From: Azorinus chamasolen
Lineage: Eukaryota; Mollusca; Bivalvia; Cardiida; Solecurtidae
NCBI GenBank assembly: GCA_963576725.1
Contig: OY755244.1
Span: 80,661,620-80,725,619, forward strand
Reading direction: 5' to 3'
DNA length: 64,000 nucleotides
A program made the translations under genes and the position numbers. Shown here one piece after another: positions 1 to 12,800 of the stretch. The notes under the pieces were generated by a model that was given only the letters and a program-made list of their open reading frames with translations, had not been told where the DNA came from and did not search any database. Within the stretch, counting starts at the first letter, position 1, and each line of letters begins with the position of its first letter.

Positions 1-689
1 GTGGACTCAAGGCAAGGCTAAATCTTGAATCAAGGGATACTATTCCCGTATGTATGCGAAATAAACCTTTTACACCATGAATATTCATGTAATAAATAAT
101 AGCACCATGACTATGAATTAGATTAATTATTAAAGGTAACACTGATGTTGACTCTGACACTATTTCCGTGCTGCATAAAACAACAATGCTAAAGAAAACT
201 TTAGCTTGCAAGTTGCTTATCATATACACAATTGCAAACATGTACATGGACTTGCATAAGTAGACCTATACATGTATATGAAATTACGAAATCATGTACA
301 TTGTACAAAAAAACACCATACAATTGCTACGAGCTGTAGCGGGCAATTCCAGAAGGCAGGACAAGGGTTTGAAATTTGGCAAATGTTTCACAGCAAGAAG
401 TCGTCGGATACGACTCATAGAGCTTGATGCAACGGACGAATCTGTGATTACCTTGAGTGTCTCAACATCTCATCAACATTCACACAGTTCGACACACCAC
501 TCACGTTATAGAGAAGAAATTGAGGGGAAATCCACTCACTCTGGAACTTAAAGCAGACATTGTTTGCCGACGAAAGTATTTAGCTCAAATAGGGTTAAAT
601 TTTGATATCAGTATGCTTAAAACTCCTCTTAGGAACCACAGTTTCCTTTACCAATATTCATTCTGTCTCGCTCAAACAGTACGTGTTTG
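1..689. other. No recognised feature, left flank
   Basis: AT-rich unique-looking sequence. Short open frames exist, but none has a recognisable domain or a convincing coding pattern. Confidence 0.5.
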
Positions 690-691
690 TA

Positions 692-843
692 CAGTAAAAC
701 CCCTCTAATGCGACCACTTAATGAACAAATATGGCTGTCTTCATAAGCAGGTGGTTGCTTAATGCAGGCCGACAGTTAACCACCTGCCTTTGCCACTGTG
801 AATTGTGTCCCTTTTTCGGTGGTCGCATTAGAGGGGTTTACTG
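692..843. mobile_element. Pogo-like MITE (TA target)
   Basis: Starts CAGTAAAACCCCTCTAATGC and ends with its near-perfect inverse, flanked by TA on both sides (690-691, 844-845). The inner arms GCAGGTGGTTGCTTAATGCA and GTTAACCACCTGC are subterminal inverted repeats, but the usual central apex has been lost, so this copy is shortened (152 bp). It has no coding capacity. The CAGT ends and TA duplication fit the pogo/Tigger branch of Tc1/mariner; this is an inference from the ends only. Confidence 0.8.
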
Positions 844-845
844 TA

Positions 846-1111
846 TAACATACAGAGTGTCAAACTCACTGAAATTCGTTGTAGTTGTTACCGTGTTTAA
901 TTGTTCCTTTGAAATCCCGAAATCCTAAATTATCTGTATCAAAAATAAACAATAGGCACAAGCAATCTCACATATTTCTTTTCTAACTATAGCATTTAGA
1001 AAAGACATCGCCAGAATGAATTGTGAGTGAAAGACTTGTGTGTGAAAGACTTGTGAGTTGGTGACATTTGCCTTTACACTGTAATTTATAAAGGCGCAAT
1101 CCCTATTTTTT
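846..1111. other. Flank of the foldback element
   Basis: No gene seen. Contains a short direct repeat of GTGAAAGACTTGTG (about 1026-1055). It ends in a run of seven T (1105-1111) directly against the foldback terminus. Confidence 0.5.
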
Positions 1112-1206
1112 TATGTCCGTGAAGTTGGCTACTTGTTCCTTGTTCCCTGTTCGACATTCAATGGATTGTGAATGTTCAATAGCAAACAAGTAGCTAACTT
1201 CACACC
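1112..1206 (+). repeat. Left terminal cap of the foldback element
   Basis: Non-satellite terminal sequence containing TTCGACATTCAATGGATTG and AATAGCAAACAAGTAGCTAA. It is matched in inverse at 17144-17238, with one clear difference (CCCTGTTCG here, CCCAGTTCG as inverse on the right). It grades into the first satellite monomer through CTAACTTCACACCCC. Confidence 0.85.
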
Positions 1207-4200
1207 CCGTTACTTATTCGACTGTTTTCGTTTTTGTGAATAACGAACCGGCAATAAGTAGCTACATGTAACTTCACACCCAGTTACTTATTCAATTATA
1301 TTCGTTATTCTGATTAACGAACCGGGAATAAGTAGCTAACTTCACATCCCGTTACTTATTCAATTATTTTCGTTATTTTGAATAACGAACCGGGAATAAG
1401 TAGCTAACTTCACATCCAGTTACTTATTCAATTATTTTCGTTTTTGTGAATAACGAACCGGGAATAAGTAGCTAACTTCACATCCCGTTACTTATTCGAT
1501 TATTTTCGTTTTTGTGAACAACGAACCGGGAATAAGTAGCTAACTTCACATCCAGTTACTTATTCGATTATTTTCGTTTTTGTGAATAACGAACCGGGAA
1601 TAAGTAGCTAACTTCACATCCAGTTACTTATTTGATTATTTTCGTTATTCTGAATAACGAACCGGGAATCAGTAGCTAACTTCACATCCCGTTACTTATT
1701 CAATTATTTTCATTATTTTGAATAACGAACCAGGAATAAGTAGCTAACTTCACATCCCGTTACTTATTCGATATTTTCGTTTTTGTGAATAAGGAACCGG
1801 GAATAAGTAGCTAACCTCACATCCCGTTACTTATTCGATTATTTTCGTTATTCTGAATAACGAACCGGGAATAAGTAGCTAACTTCACATCTCGTTACTT
1901 ATTCAATTATTTTCATTATTTTGAATAAGGAACCGGGAATAAGTAGCTAACTTCACATCCAGTTACTTATTCGATTATTTTCGTTTTTGTGAATAACGAA
2001 CCGGGAATAAGTAGCTAACTTCACATCCCGTTACTTATTCGATATTTTCGTTTTTGTGAATAAGGAACCGGGAATAAGTAGCTAACTTCACATCCCGTTA
2101 CTTATTCGATTATTTTCATTATTCTGAATAACGAACCGGGAATAAGTAGCTAACTTCACATCCCGTTACTTATTCAATTATTTTCATTATTTTGAATACG
2201 GAACCGGGAATAAGTAGCTAATTTCACATCCAGTTACTTATTCGATTATTTTCGTTTTTGTGAATAACGAACCGGGAATAAGTAGCTAACTTCACATCCA
2301 GTTACTTATTCGATTATTTTCGTTATTCTGAATAAGGAACCGGGAATAAGTAGCTAACTTCACATACCGTTACTTATTCAATTATTTTCATTATTTTGAA
2401 TAACGAACCGGGAATAAGTAGCTAACTTCACATCCAGTTACTTATTCAATATTTTCGTTTTTGTGAATAAGGAACCGGGAATAAGTAGCTAACTTCACAT
2501 CCCGTTACTTATTCGATTATTTTCATTATTCTGAATAACGAACCGGGAATAAGTAGCTAACTTCACATCCCGTTACTTATTCAATTATTTTCATTATTTT
2601 GAATAACGAACCGGGAATAAGTAGCTAACTTCACATCCAGTTACTTATTTGATATTTTCGTTTTTGTGAATAACTAACCGGGAATAAGTAGCTAACTTCA
2701 CATCCCGTTACTTATTCGATTATTTTCATTATTCTGAATAACGAACCGGGAATAAGTAGCTAACTTCACATCCCGTTACTTATTCAATTATTGTCATTAT
2801 TTTGAATAAGGAACCGGGAATAAGTAGCTAACTTCACATCCAGTTACTTATTCGATTATTTTCGTTTTTGTGAATAACGAACCGGGAATAGGTAGCTAAC
2901 TTCACATCCCGTTACTTATTCGACTATTTTCGTTATTCTGAATAACGAACCGGGAATAAGTAGCTAACTTCACATCCAGTTACTTATTCGATTATTTTCG
3001 TTTTTGTGAATAACGAACCGGGAATAAGTAGCTAACTTCACATCCCGTTACTTATTCGATTATTTTCGTTTTTGTGAATAACGAACCGGGAATAAGTAGC
3101 TAATTTCACATCCCGTTACTTATTCGACTATTTTCGTTATTCTGAATAAGGAACCGGGAATAAGTAGCTAACTTCACATCCAGTTACTTATTCAATTATT
3201 TTCGTTTTTGTGAATAACGAACCGGGAATAAGTAGCTAACTTCACATCCCGTTACTTATTCGATATATTCGTTTTTGTGAATAAGGAACCGGGAATAAGT
3301 AGCTAACTTCACATCCCGTTACTTATTCGATTATTTTCGTTTTTGTGAATAACGAACCGGGAATAAGTAGCTAACTTCACATCCCGTTACTTATTCGATT
3401 ATTTTCATTATTCTGAATAACGAACCGGGAATAAGTAGCTAACTTCACATCCCGTTACTTATTCAATTATTTTCGTTATTTTGAATAAGGAACCGGGAAT
3501 AAGTAGCCAACTTCACATCCCGTTACTTATTCGATTATTTTCGTTTTTGTGAATAACGAACCGGGAATAAGTAGCTAACTTCACATCCAGTTACTTATTC
3601 GATTATTTTCGTTATTCTGAATAACGAACCGGGAATCAGTAGCTAACTTCACATCCCGTTACTTATTCAATTATTTTCATTATTTTGAATAACGAACCGG
3701 GAATAAGTAGCTAACTTCACATCCCGTTACTTATTCAATTATTTTCGTTATTTTGAATAACGAACCGGGAATAAGTAGCCAACTTCACATCCCGTTACTT
3801 ATTCGATTATTTTCGTTATTCTGAATAACGAACCGGGAATAAGTAGCTAACTTCACATCCCGTTACTTATTCAATTATTTTCGTTAATTTGAATAAGGAA
3901 CCGGTAATAAGTAGCTAACCTCACATCCCGTTACTTATTCGATTATTTTCGTTTTTGTGAATAACTAACCGGGAATAAGTAGCTAACTTCACATCCCGTT
4001 ACTTATTCGATTAGTTTCATTATTCTGAATAACGAACCGGGAATAAGTAGCTAACTTCGCATCCCGTTACTTATTCAATTATTTTCATTATTTTGAATAA
4101 GGAACCGGGAATAAGTAGCTAACTTCACATCCCGTTACTTATTCGATTATTTTCGTTTTTGTGAATAACGAACCGGGAATAGGTAGCTAACTTCACATCC

Positions 4201-5205
4201 AGTTACTTATTCGACTATTTTTGTTATTCTGAATAAGGAACCGGGAATAAGTAGCTAACTTCACATCCCGTTACTTATTCGATTATTTTCGTTTTTGTGA
4301 ATAACGAACAGGGAATAAGTAGCTAACTTCACATCCCGTTACGTATTCGATATTTTCGTTTTTCTGAATAACGAACCGGGAATAAGTAGCTAACTTCACA
4401 TCCCGTTACTTATTCGATTATTTTCGTTTTTGTGAATAACGAACCGGGAATAAGTAGCTAACTTCACATCCCGTTACTTATTCGATTATTTTCGTTATTC
4501 TGAATAACGAACCGGGAATGAGTAGCTAACTTCACATCCAGTTACTTCTTCAATTATTTTCGTTAATTTGAATAACGAACCGGGAATAAGTAGCTAACTT
4601 CACATCCCGTTACTTATTCGATTATTTTCGTTTTTGTGAATAACGAACCGGGAATAAGTAGCTAACTTCACATCCCGTTACTTATTCAATTATTTGTGTT
4701 ATTTTGAATAAGAAACCGGGAATAAGTAGCTAACTTCACATCCAGTTACTTATTCGATTACTTTCGTTTTTGTGAATAACGAACCGGGAATAAGTAGCTA
4801 ACTTCACATCCCGTTACTTATTCGATTATTTTCGTTTTTGTGAATAACGAACCGGGAATAAGTAGCTAACTTCACATCCCGTTACTTATTCGATTATTTT
4901 CGTTATTCTGAATAACGAACCGGGAATAAGTAGCTAACTTCACATCTCGTTACTTATTCAATTATTTTCATTATTTTGAATAAGGAACCGGGAATAAGTA
5001 CCTAACTTCACATCCAGTTACTTATTCGATTATTTTCGTGTTTGTGAATAACGAACCGGGAATAAGTAGCTAACTTCACATCCAGTTACTTATTCGATTA
5101 TTTTATGTTTTTGTGAATAACGAACCGGGAATAAGTAGCTAACTTTACATCCAAATACTGATTCAATTATATTAGTCATTTTGAATAAGGAACCGGGAAT
5201 AAGAA
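1207..5205 (+). repeat. 68-bp satellite array, left arm
   Basis: About 59 tandem copies of a 68-bp monomer (67 bp where one base of GATTATTTTCG is lost), e.g. ACCGGGAATA at 1321, 1389 and 1457. Linked variants are: a (TTTTTGTG with CGATTA), b (TTATTCTG with CGATTA) and c (TTATTTTG with CAATTA). From about 2240 to 2850 they cycle a-b-c, a 203-bp trimer. Each monomer carries two nested inverted repeats, TACTTATTC/GAATAAGTA around TTCGTTATT/AATAACGAA. The last copies (5100-5205) are diverged, as expected at an array edge. Confidence 0.95.
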
Positions 5206-6898
5206 ACTATATACATGTATACAATGGACTCTCGTTACCACGGCATTCCTTCCAACGTTAATCTTTTGTAGCGACAGTATACTTTTAAACCGAGTTACTG
5301 CCTCGTATCTCTGCAACTCCACCGTAGATCTTTATGTGTTTGCTGCGTTAAGTAATTACAGTGGAGAAACTGTTATTCTTTCCAACTTATTGCGTTTCAA
5401 ACGCGTTTTAAAGCCGTTTAAGCCAATGACTTGGGTCTACAATTATAAAAAAGGATATGCTACATTCTATTATGAATGTGACTTTAGAGGTTAGCACTGT
5501 AGGTTAATGGGTCTTTTCGTATTATTCTATTCAAACTTTTTGTTAACAGCGTAAACCTAAATCACGTAGAAACTGTCTGATCAGGATCTGCTCTGATTGC
5601 TTAGTCCGTAGACTTATTACTTTAGATTCGATCATGGTTGTCTAGCGTCTCTGTAATCCCTGTAAATGAATATGCATGAGGTCATGAAATCTTTAATAAA
5701 TATTCTTAAGAGAAAAAAGAATTAATAAACACCAGTTAGCTCTGTTGACAGCAGACACCAAATTTGCTTTAAAATCAATTTCCCAATCCTTCTCGTATTA
5801 TGTAAACGGCTTCACGCACGTTTGCAAATAGAGTAGATCCAGATCGGACAGTTCTTGTAGGAGCTGTCTGACCAGGTTCTGCTCTGTTGCTTATGAAATT
5901 CTGTTGATCTAATCCTATAGTTTCTGTCAGAGCCAAAGATCCCTTTGAAAAATTAGCATTGTGAAAAAAGGGCGTGTAAGAAAAAAATGATTTCATGGAG
6001 ATCGAGTTTTTGTAATGATACATGAGTACATGAAAGTTTGGCTTTGACAGTAATTGTACAACCAGACCTACCGGTATATTATTTCATAAGCAAACCGATA
6101 AGAGTTAGACCCTGATCAGTGATCAAGGAGCTACAACAGAAGCTGTCTGATCTGGATGTACTCTGTTTGTAAATTTGTTTCATTACGTTTGATCTGGGTC
6201 TACTGTGTTTGCATTGACATAAACAGGCACGTGGAGTGTACATGTAGGGTTTATAGTCGTGAAGAGATTTACTCACACATAATTTTTCATCGATTTCAAT
6301 ACCTAAAGATATTGGCAAAGAACACATCTTGCATTTTTCTTTCGGTGATCGAAATTTTTTATCAGTGTTTAAAATTTTACTCCTTTTATTTTGATAAGAT
6401 CTAGATCTTTTACTCCTCCTTTTAATTTGGTAAGATCTAGATAAGATATAATTATAACATGTATTTATACAGTCTCATGGCCTTCATTCATGGTGTGTAA
6501 AATGTCTTTCCGGCTACTGTACAGTAGGGTCCGTAGCAAATCTGGTAAAATAATTGTTGAATAGATCTAGATCAAATCAAGCTAAACTATCTAGAATTCA
6601 CTTTATCTAAATTTAAAAAGATCTAAATCGTCGGGATTCAATTGTGCTAAGGTATAGATCTAATTAGTCAAAATATAGATTTCTTCTATTTTTTCGTGAA
6701 CTAGTGCCATGAGTATTCACAAAGTTAATTTTAAAATTATGTTTATTGCGCAGCAATGTCAGGCTGGCAATTGCTCTGAAACGACGTCATATTTGCTCTG
6801 TGATGACGTCTCATGTCAGCAAAAATAAGAGTTGTTCCTTTCTTAATTAGGTAAGTCGGATCTCTGACTGGTAATACATTAATTACACGGTAATTTGG
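5206..6898. other. Loop between the inverted arms
   Basis: Non-satellite, AT-rich, about 1.7 kb. No frame resembles a transposase. It holds decayed relics of the TTAA-type hairpin (about 5575-5600, 5785-6010, 6095-6180), repeated AGATCTAGATC stretches (6398-6670) and paired TGACGTC-like motifs (about 6783-6812). The decay suggests the loop is older than many intact MITEs outside it. Confidence 0.6.
5785..6010. mobile_element. Decayed TTAA-type MITE in the loop
   Basis: Recognisable GCAAATAGAGTAGATCCAGA then CTGTCTGACCAGGTTCTGCT, the two sides of the subfamily B/C core hairpin. The trailing TTCTGTCAGAGCCAAAGAT matches the conserved right half. The TTAA ends are lost. Confidence 0.6.
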
Positions 6899-9800
6899 CA
6901 GGGTGTGAAGTTAGTTACTTATTCCTGGTTCCTTATTCAGAATAACGAAAATAATTGAATAAGTAACTGGGTGTGAAGTTAGCTACTTATTCCCGGTTCG
7001 TTATTCCAAATAACGAAACTAATTGAATAAGTAACTGGATGTGACGTTAGCTACTTATTCCCGGTTCGTTATTCAAAATAACGAAAATAATTGAATAAGT
7101 AACGGGATGTGAAGTTAGCTACTTATTCCCGGTTCGTTATTCACAAAAAAGAAAATAATCGAATAAGTAACTGGATGTGAAGTTAGCTACTTATTCCCGG
7201 TTCGTTATTCACAAAAACGAAAATAATTGAATAAGTAACTGGATGTGAAGTTAGCTACTTATTCCCGGTTCGTTATTCAAAATAACGAATATAATTGAAT
7301 AAGTAACGGGATGTGAAGTTAGCTACTTATTCCCGGTTCGTTATTTACAAAAACGAAAATAATCGAATAAGTAACGTGATGTGAAGTTAGCTACTTATTC
7401 CCAGTTCGTTATTCAAAATAACAAAAATAATTGAATAAGTAACGGGATGTGAAGTTAGCTACTTATTCCCGGTCGTTATTCAGAATAACGAAAATAATTG
7501 AATAAGTAACTGGATGTGAAGTTAGCTACTTATTCCCGGTTCGTTATTCAAAATAACGAATATAATTGAATAAGTAACGGGATGTGAAGTTAGCTACTTA
7601 TTCCCGGTTCGTTATTCAGAACAACGAAAATAATCGAATAAGTAACGGGATGTGAAGTTATCTACTTATTCCCGGTTCGTTATTTACAAAAATGAAAATA
7701 ATCGAATAAGTAACGTGATGTGAAGTTAGCTACTTATTCCCAGTTCGTTATTCAAAATAACAAAAATAATTGAATAAGTAACGGGATGTGAAGTTAGCTA
7801 CTTATTCCCGGTCGTTATTCAGAATAACGAAAATAATTGAATAAGTAACGAGATGTAAAGTTAGCTACTTATTCCCGGTTCGTTATTCACAAAAAACGAA
7901 AATATCGAATAAGTAACGGGATGTGAAGTTAGCTACTTATTCCCGGTTCGTTATTCAAATTAACGAAAATAATTGAATAAGTAACGGGATGTGAAGTTAG
8001 CTACTTATTCCCGGTTCGTTATTCAGAATAACGAAAATAATCGAATAAGTAACGGGATGTGAAGTTAGCTACTTATTCCCGGTTCGTTATTCACAAAAAC
8101 GAAAATAATCGAATAAGTAACGGGATGTGAAGTTAGCTACTTATTCCCGGTTCGTTATTCACAAAAACGAAAATAATCGAATAAGTAACGGGATGTGAAG
8201 TTAGCTACTTATTCCCGGTTCCTTATTCAAAATAATGAAAATAATTGAATAAGTAACGGGATGTGAAGTTAGCTACTTATTCCCGGTTCGTTATTCAGAA
8301 TAACGAAAATAATCGAATAAGTAACTGGATGTGAAGTTAGCTACTTATTCCCGGTTCGTTATTCACAAAAACGAAAATAATCGAATAAGTAACGGGATGT
8401 GAAGTTAGCTACTTATTCCCGGTTCGTTATTCACAAAAACGAAAATATCGAATAAGTAACGGGATATGAAGTTAGCTACTTATTCCCGGTTAGTTATTCA
8501 CAAAAACGAAAATAATCGAATAAGTAACGGGATGTGAAGTTAGCTACTTATTCCCTGTTCGTTATTCACAAAAACGAAAATAATCGAATAAGTAACTGGA
8601 TGTGCAGTTAGCTACTTATTCCCGGTTCGTTATTCAAATTAACGAAAATAATTGAATAAGTAACGAGATGTGAAGTTAGCTACTTATTCCCGGTTCGTTA
8701 TTCAGAATAACGAAACTAATCGAATAAGTAACTGGATGTGAAGTTAGCTACTTATTCCCGGTTCGTTATTCACAAAAACGAACATAATCGAATAAGTAAC
8801 TGGACGTGAAGTTAGCTACTTATTCCCGGTTCGTTATTCAAAATAACGACAATAATTGAATAAGTAACTGGATGTGAAGTTAGCTACTTATTCCCGGTTC
8901 GTTATTCGGAACAACGAAAATAATCGAATAAGTAACGGGATGTGAAGTTAGCTACTTATTCCCGGTTCCTTATTCAAAATAACGAAAAATAATTGAATAA
9001 GTAACGGGATGTGAAGTTAGCTACTTATTCCCGGTTCGGTATTCACAAAAACGAAAATAATCAAATAAGTAACTGGATGTGAAGTTAGCTACTTATTCCC
9101 GGTTCGTTATTCAAATTAACGAAAATAATTGAATAAGTAACGGGATGTGAAGTTAGCTACTTATTCCCGGTTCGTTATTCAAAATAACGAAACTAATCGA
9201 ATAAGTAACGGGATGTGAAGTTAGCTACTTATTCCCGGTTCGTTATTCACAAAAACGAACATAATCGAATAAGTAACTGGACGTGAAGTTAGCTACTTAT
9301 TCCCGGTTCGTTATTCAAAATAACGACAATAATTGAATAAGTAACTGGATGTGAATTTAGCTACTTATTCCCGGTTCGTTATTCACAAAAACGAAAATAA
9401 TCAAATAAGTAACTGGATGTGAAGTTAGCTACTTATTCCCGGTTCGTTATTCAAATTAACGAAAATAATTGAATAAGTAACGGGATGTGAAGTTAGCTAC
9501 TTATTCCCGGTTCGTTATTCAAAATAACGAAACTAATCGAATAAGTAACTGGATGTGAAGTTAGCTACTTATTCCCGGTTCGTTATTCACAAAAACGAAC
9601 ATAATCGAATAAGTAACTGGACGTGAAGTTAGCTACTTATTCCCGGTTCGTTATTCAAAATAACGACAATAATTGAATAAGTAACTGGATGTGAATTTAG
9701 CTACTTATTCCCGGTTCGTTATTCGGAACAACGAAAATAATCGAATAAGTAACGGGATGTGAAGTTAGCTACTTATTCCCGGTTCCTTATTCAAAATAAC

Positions 9801-12800
9801 GAAAAATAATTGAATAAGTAACGGGATGTGAAGTTAGCTACTTATTCCCGGTTCGTTATTCAGAATAACGAAACTAATCGAATAAGTAACGGGATGTGAA
9901 GTTAGCTACTTATTCCCGGTTCGTTATTCACAAAAACGAACATAATCGAATAAGTAACTGGATGTGAAGTTAGCTACTTATTCCCGGTTCGTTATTCAAA
10001 ATAACGACAATAATTGAATAAGTAACTGGATGTGAATTTAGCTACTTATTCCCGGTTCGTTATTCGGAACAACGAAAATAATCGAATAAGTAACGGGATG
10101 TGAAGTTAGTTACTTATTCCCGGTTCGTTATTCGGAACAACGAAAATATCGAATAAGTAACGGGATATGAAGTTAGCTACTTATTCCCGGTTAGTTATTC
10201 ACAAAAACGAAAATAATCGAATAAGTAACGGGATGTGAAGTTAGCTACTTATTCCCGGTTCGTTATTCACAAAAAACGAAAATATCGAATAAGTAACGGG
10301 ATATGAAGTTAGCTACTTATTCCAGGTTAGTTATTCACAAAAACGAAAATAATCGAATAAGTAACGGGATGTGAAGTTAGCTACTTATTCCCTGTTCGTT
10401 ATTCACAAAAACGAAAATAATCGAATAAGTAACTGGATGTGCAGTTAGCTACTTATTCCCGGTTCGTTATTCAAATTAACGAAAATAATTGAATAAGTAA
10501 CGGGATGTGAAGTTAGCTACTTATTCCCGGTTCGTTATTCAGAATAACGAAACTAATCGAATAAGTAACTGGATGTGAAGTTAGCTACTTATTCCCGGTT
10601 CGTTATTCACAAAAACGAACATAATCGAATAAGTAACTGGACGTGAAGTTAGCTACTTATTCCCGGTTCGTTATTCAAAATAACGACAATAATTGAATAA
10701 GTAACTGGATGTGAAGTTAGCTACTTATTCCCGGTTCGTTATTCGGAACAACGAAAATAATCGAATAAGTAACGGGATGTGAAGTTAGCTACTTATTCCC
10801 GGTTCCTTATTCAAAATAACGAAAAATAATTGAATAAGTAACGGGATGTGAAGTTAGCTACTTATTCCCGGTTCGTTATTCACAAAAACGAAAATAATCA
10901 AATAAGTAACTGGATGTGAAGTTAGCTACTTATTCCCGGTTCGTTATTCAAATTAACGAAAATAATTGAATAAGTAACGGGATGTGAAGTTTGCTACTTA
11001 TTCCCGGTTCGTTATTCAGAATAACGAAACTAATCGAATAAGTAACGGGATGTGAAGTTAGCTACTTATTCCCGGTTCGTTATTCACAAAAACGAACATA
11101 ATCGAATAAGTAACTGGACGTGAAGTTAGCTACTTATTCCCGGTTCGTTATTCAAAATAACGACAATAATTGAATAAGTAACTGGATGTGAATTTAGCTA
11201 CTTATTCCCGGTTCGTTATTCGGAACAACGAAAATAATCGAATAAGTAACGGGATGTGAAGTTAGCTACTTATTCCCGGTTCCTTATTCAAAATAACGAA
11301 AAATAATTGAATAAGTAACGGGATGTGAAGTTAGCTACTTATTCCCGGTTCGTTATTCACAAAAACGAAAATAATCAAATAAGTAACGGGATGTGAAGTT
11401 AGCTACTTATTCCCGGTTCGTTATTCACAAAAACGAAAATAATTGAATAAGTAACGGGATGTGAAGTTAGCTACTTATTCCCGGTTCGTTATTCAGAATA
11501 ACGAAACTAATCGAATAAGTAACGGGATGTGAAGTTAGCTACTTATTCCCGGTTCGTTATTCACAAAAACGAACATAATCGAATAAGTAACTGGACGTGA
11601 AGTTAGCTACTTATTCCCGGTTCGTTATTCAAAATAACGACAATAATTGAATAAGTAACTGGATGTGAATTTAGCTACTTATTCCCGGTTCGTTATTCGG
11701 AACAACGAAAATAATCGAATAAGTAACGGGATGTGAAGTTAGCTACTTATTCCCGGTTCGTTATTCGGAACAACGAAAATATCGAATAAGTAACGGGATA
11801 TGAAGTTAGCTACTTATTCCCGGTTAGTTATTCACAAAAACGAAAATAATCGAATAAGTAACGGGATGTGAAGTTAGCTACTTATTCCCGGTTCGTTATT
11901 CACAAAAAACGAAAATATCGAATAAGTAACGGGATATGAAGTTAGCTACTTATTCCCGGTTAGTTATTCACAAAAACGAAAATAATCGAATAAGTAACGG
12001 GATGTGAAGTTAGCTACTTATTCCCTGTTCGTTATTCACAAAAACGAAAATAATCGAATAAGTAATTGGATGTGCAGTTAGCTACTTATTCCCGGTTCGT
12101 TATTCAAATTAACGAAAATAATTGAATAAGTAACGGGATGTGAAGTTAGCTACTTATTCCCGGTTCGTTATTCAGAATAACGAAACTAATCGAATAAGTA
12201 ACTGGATGTGAAGTTAGCTACTTATTCCCGGTTCGTTATTCACAAAAACGAACATAATCGAATAAGTAACTGGACGTGAAGTTAGCTACTTATTCCCGGT
12301 TCGTTATTCAAAATAACGACAATAATTGAATAAGTAACTGGATGTGAAGTTAGCTACTTATTCCCGGTTCGTTATTCGGAACAACGAAAATAATCGAATA
12401 AGTAACGGGATGTGAAGTTAGCTACTTATTCCCGGTTCCTTATTCAAAATAACGAAAAATAATTGAATAAGTAACGGGATGTGAAGTTAGCTACTTATTC
12501 CCGGTTCGTTATTCACAAAAACGAAAATAATCAAATAAGTAACTGGATGTGAAGTTAGCTACTTATTCCCGGTTCGTTATTCAAATTAACGAAAATAATT
12601 GAATAAGTAACGGGATGTGAAGTTAGCTACTTATTCCCGGTTCGTTATTCAGAATAACGAAACTAATCGAATAAGTAACGGGATGTGAAGTTAGCTACTT
12701 ATTCCCGGTTCGTTATTCACAAAAACGAACATAATCGAATAAGTAACTGGACGTGAAGTTAGCTACTTATTCCCGGTTCGTTATTCAAAATAACGACAAT

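Noticed and set aside
1207..5205. Regular repeats resembling a CRISPR array
   Set aside because: The whole 68-bp unit is repeated with no variable spacer, there are no cas genes, and the surroundings are eukaryotic transposons. It is a tandem satellite.
6770..6815. Paired TGACGTC motifs as a CRE promoter
   Set aside because: Short motif, no nearby gene or TATA/start context; chance cannot be excluded.
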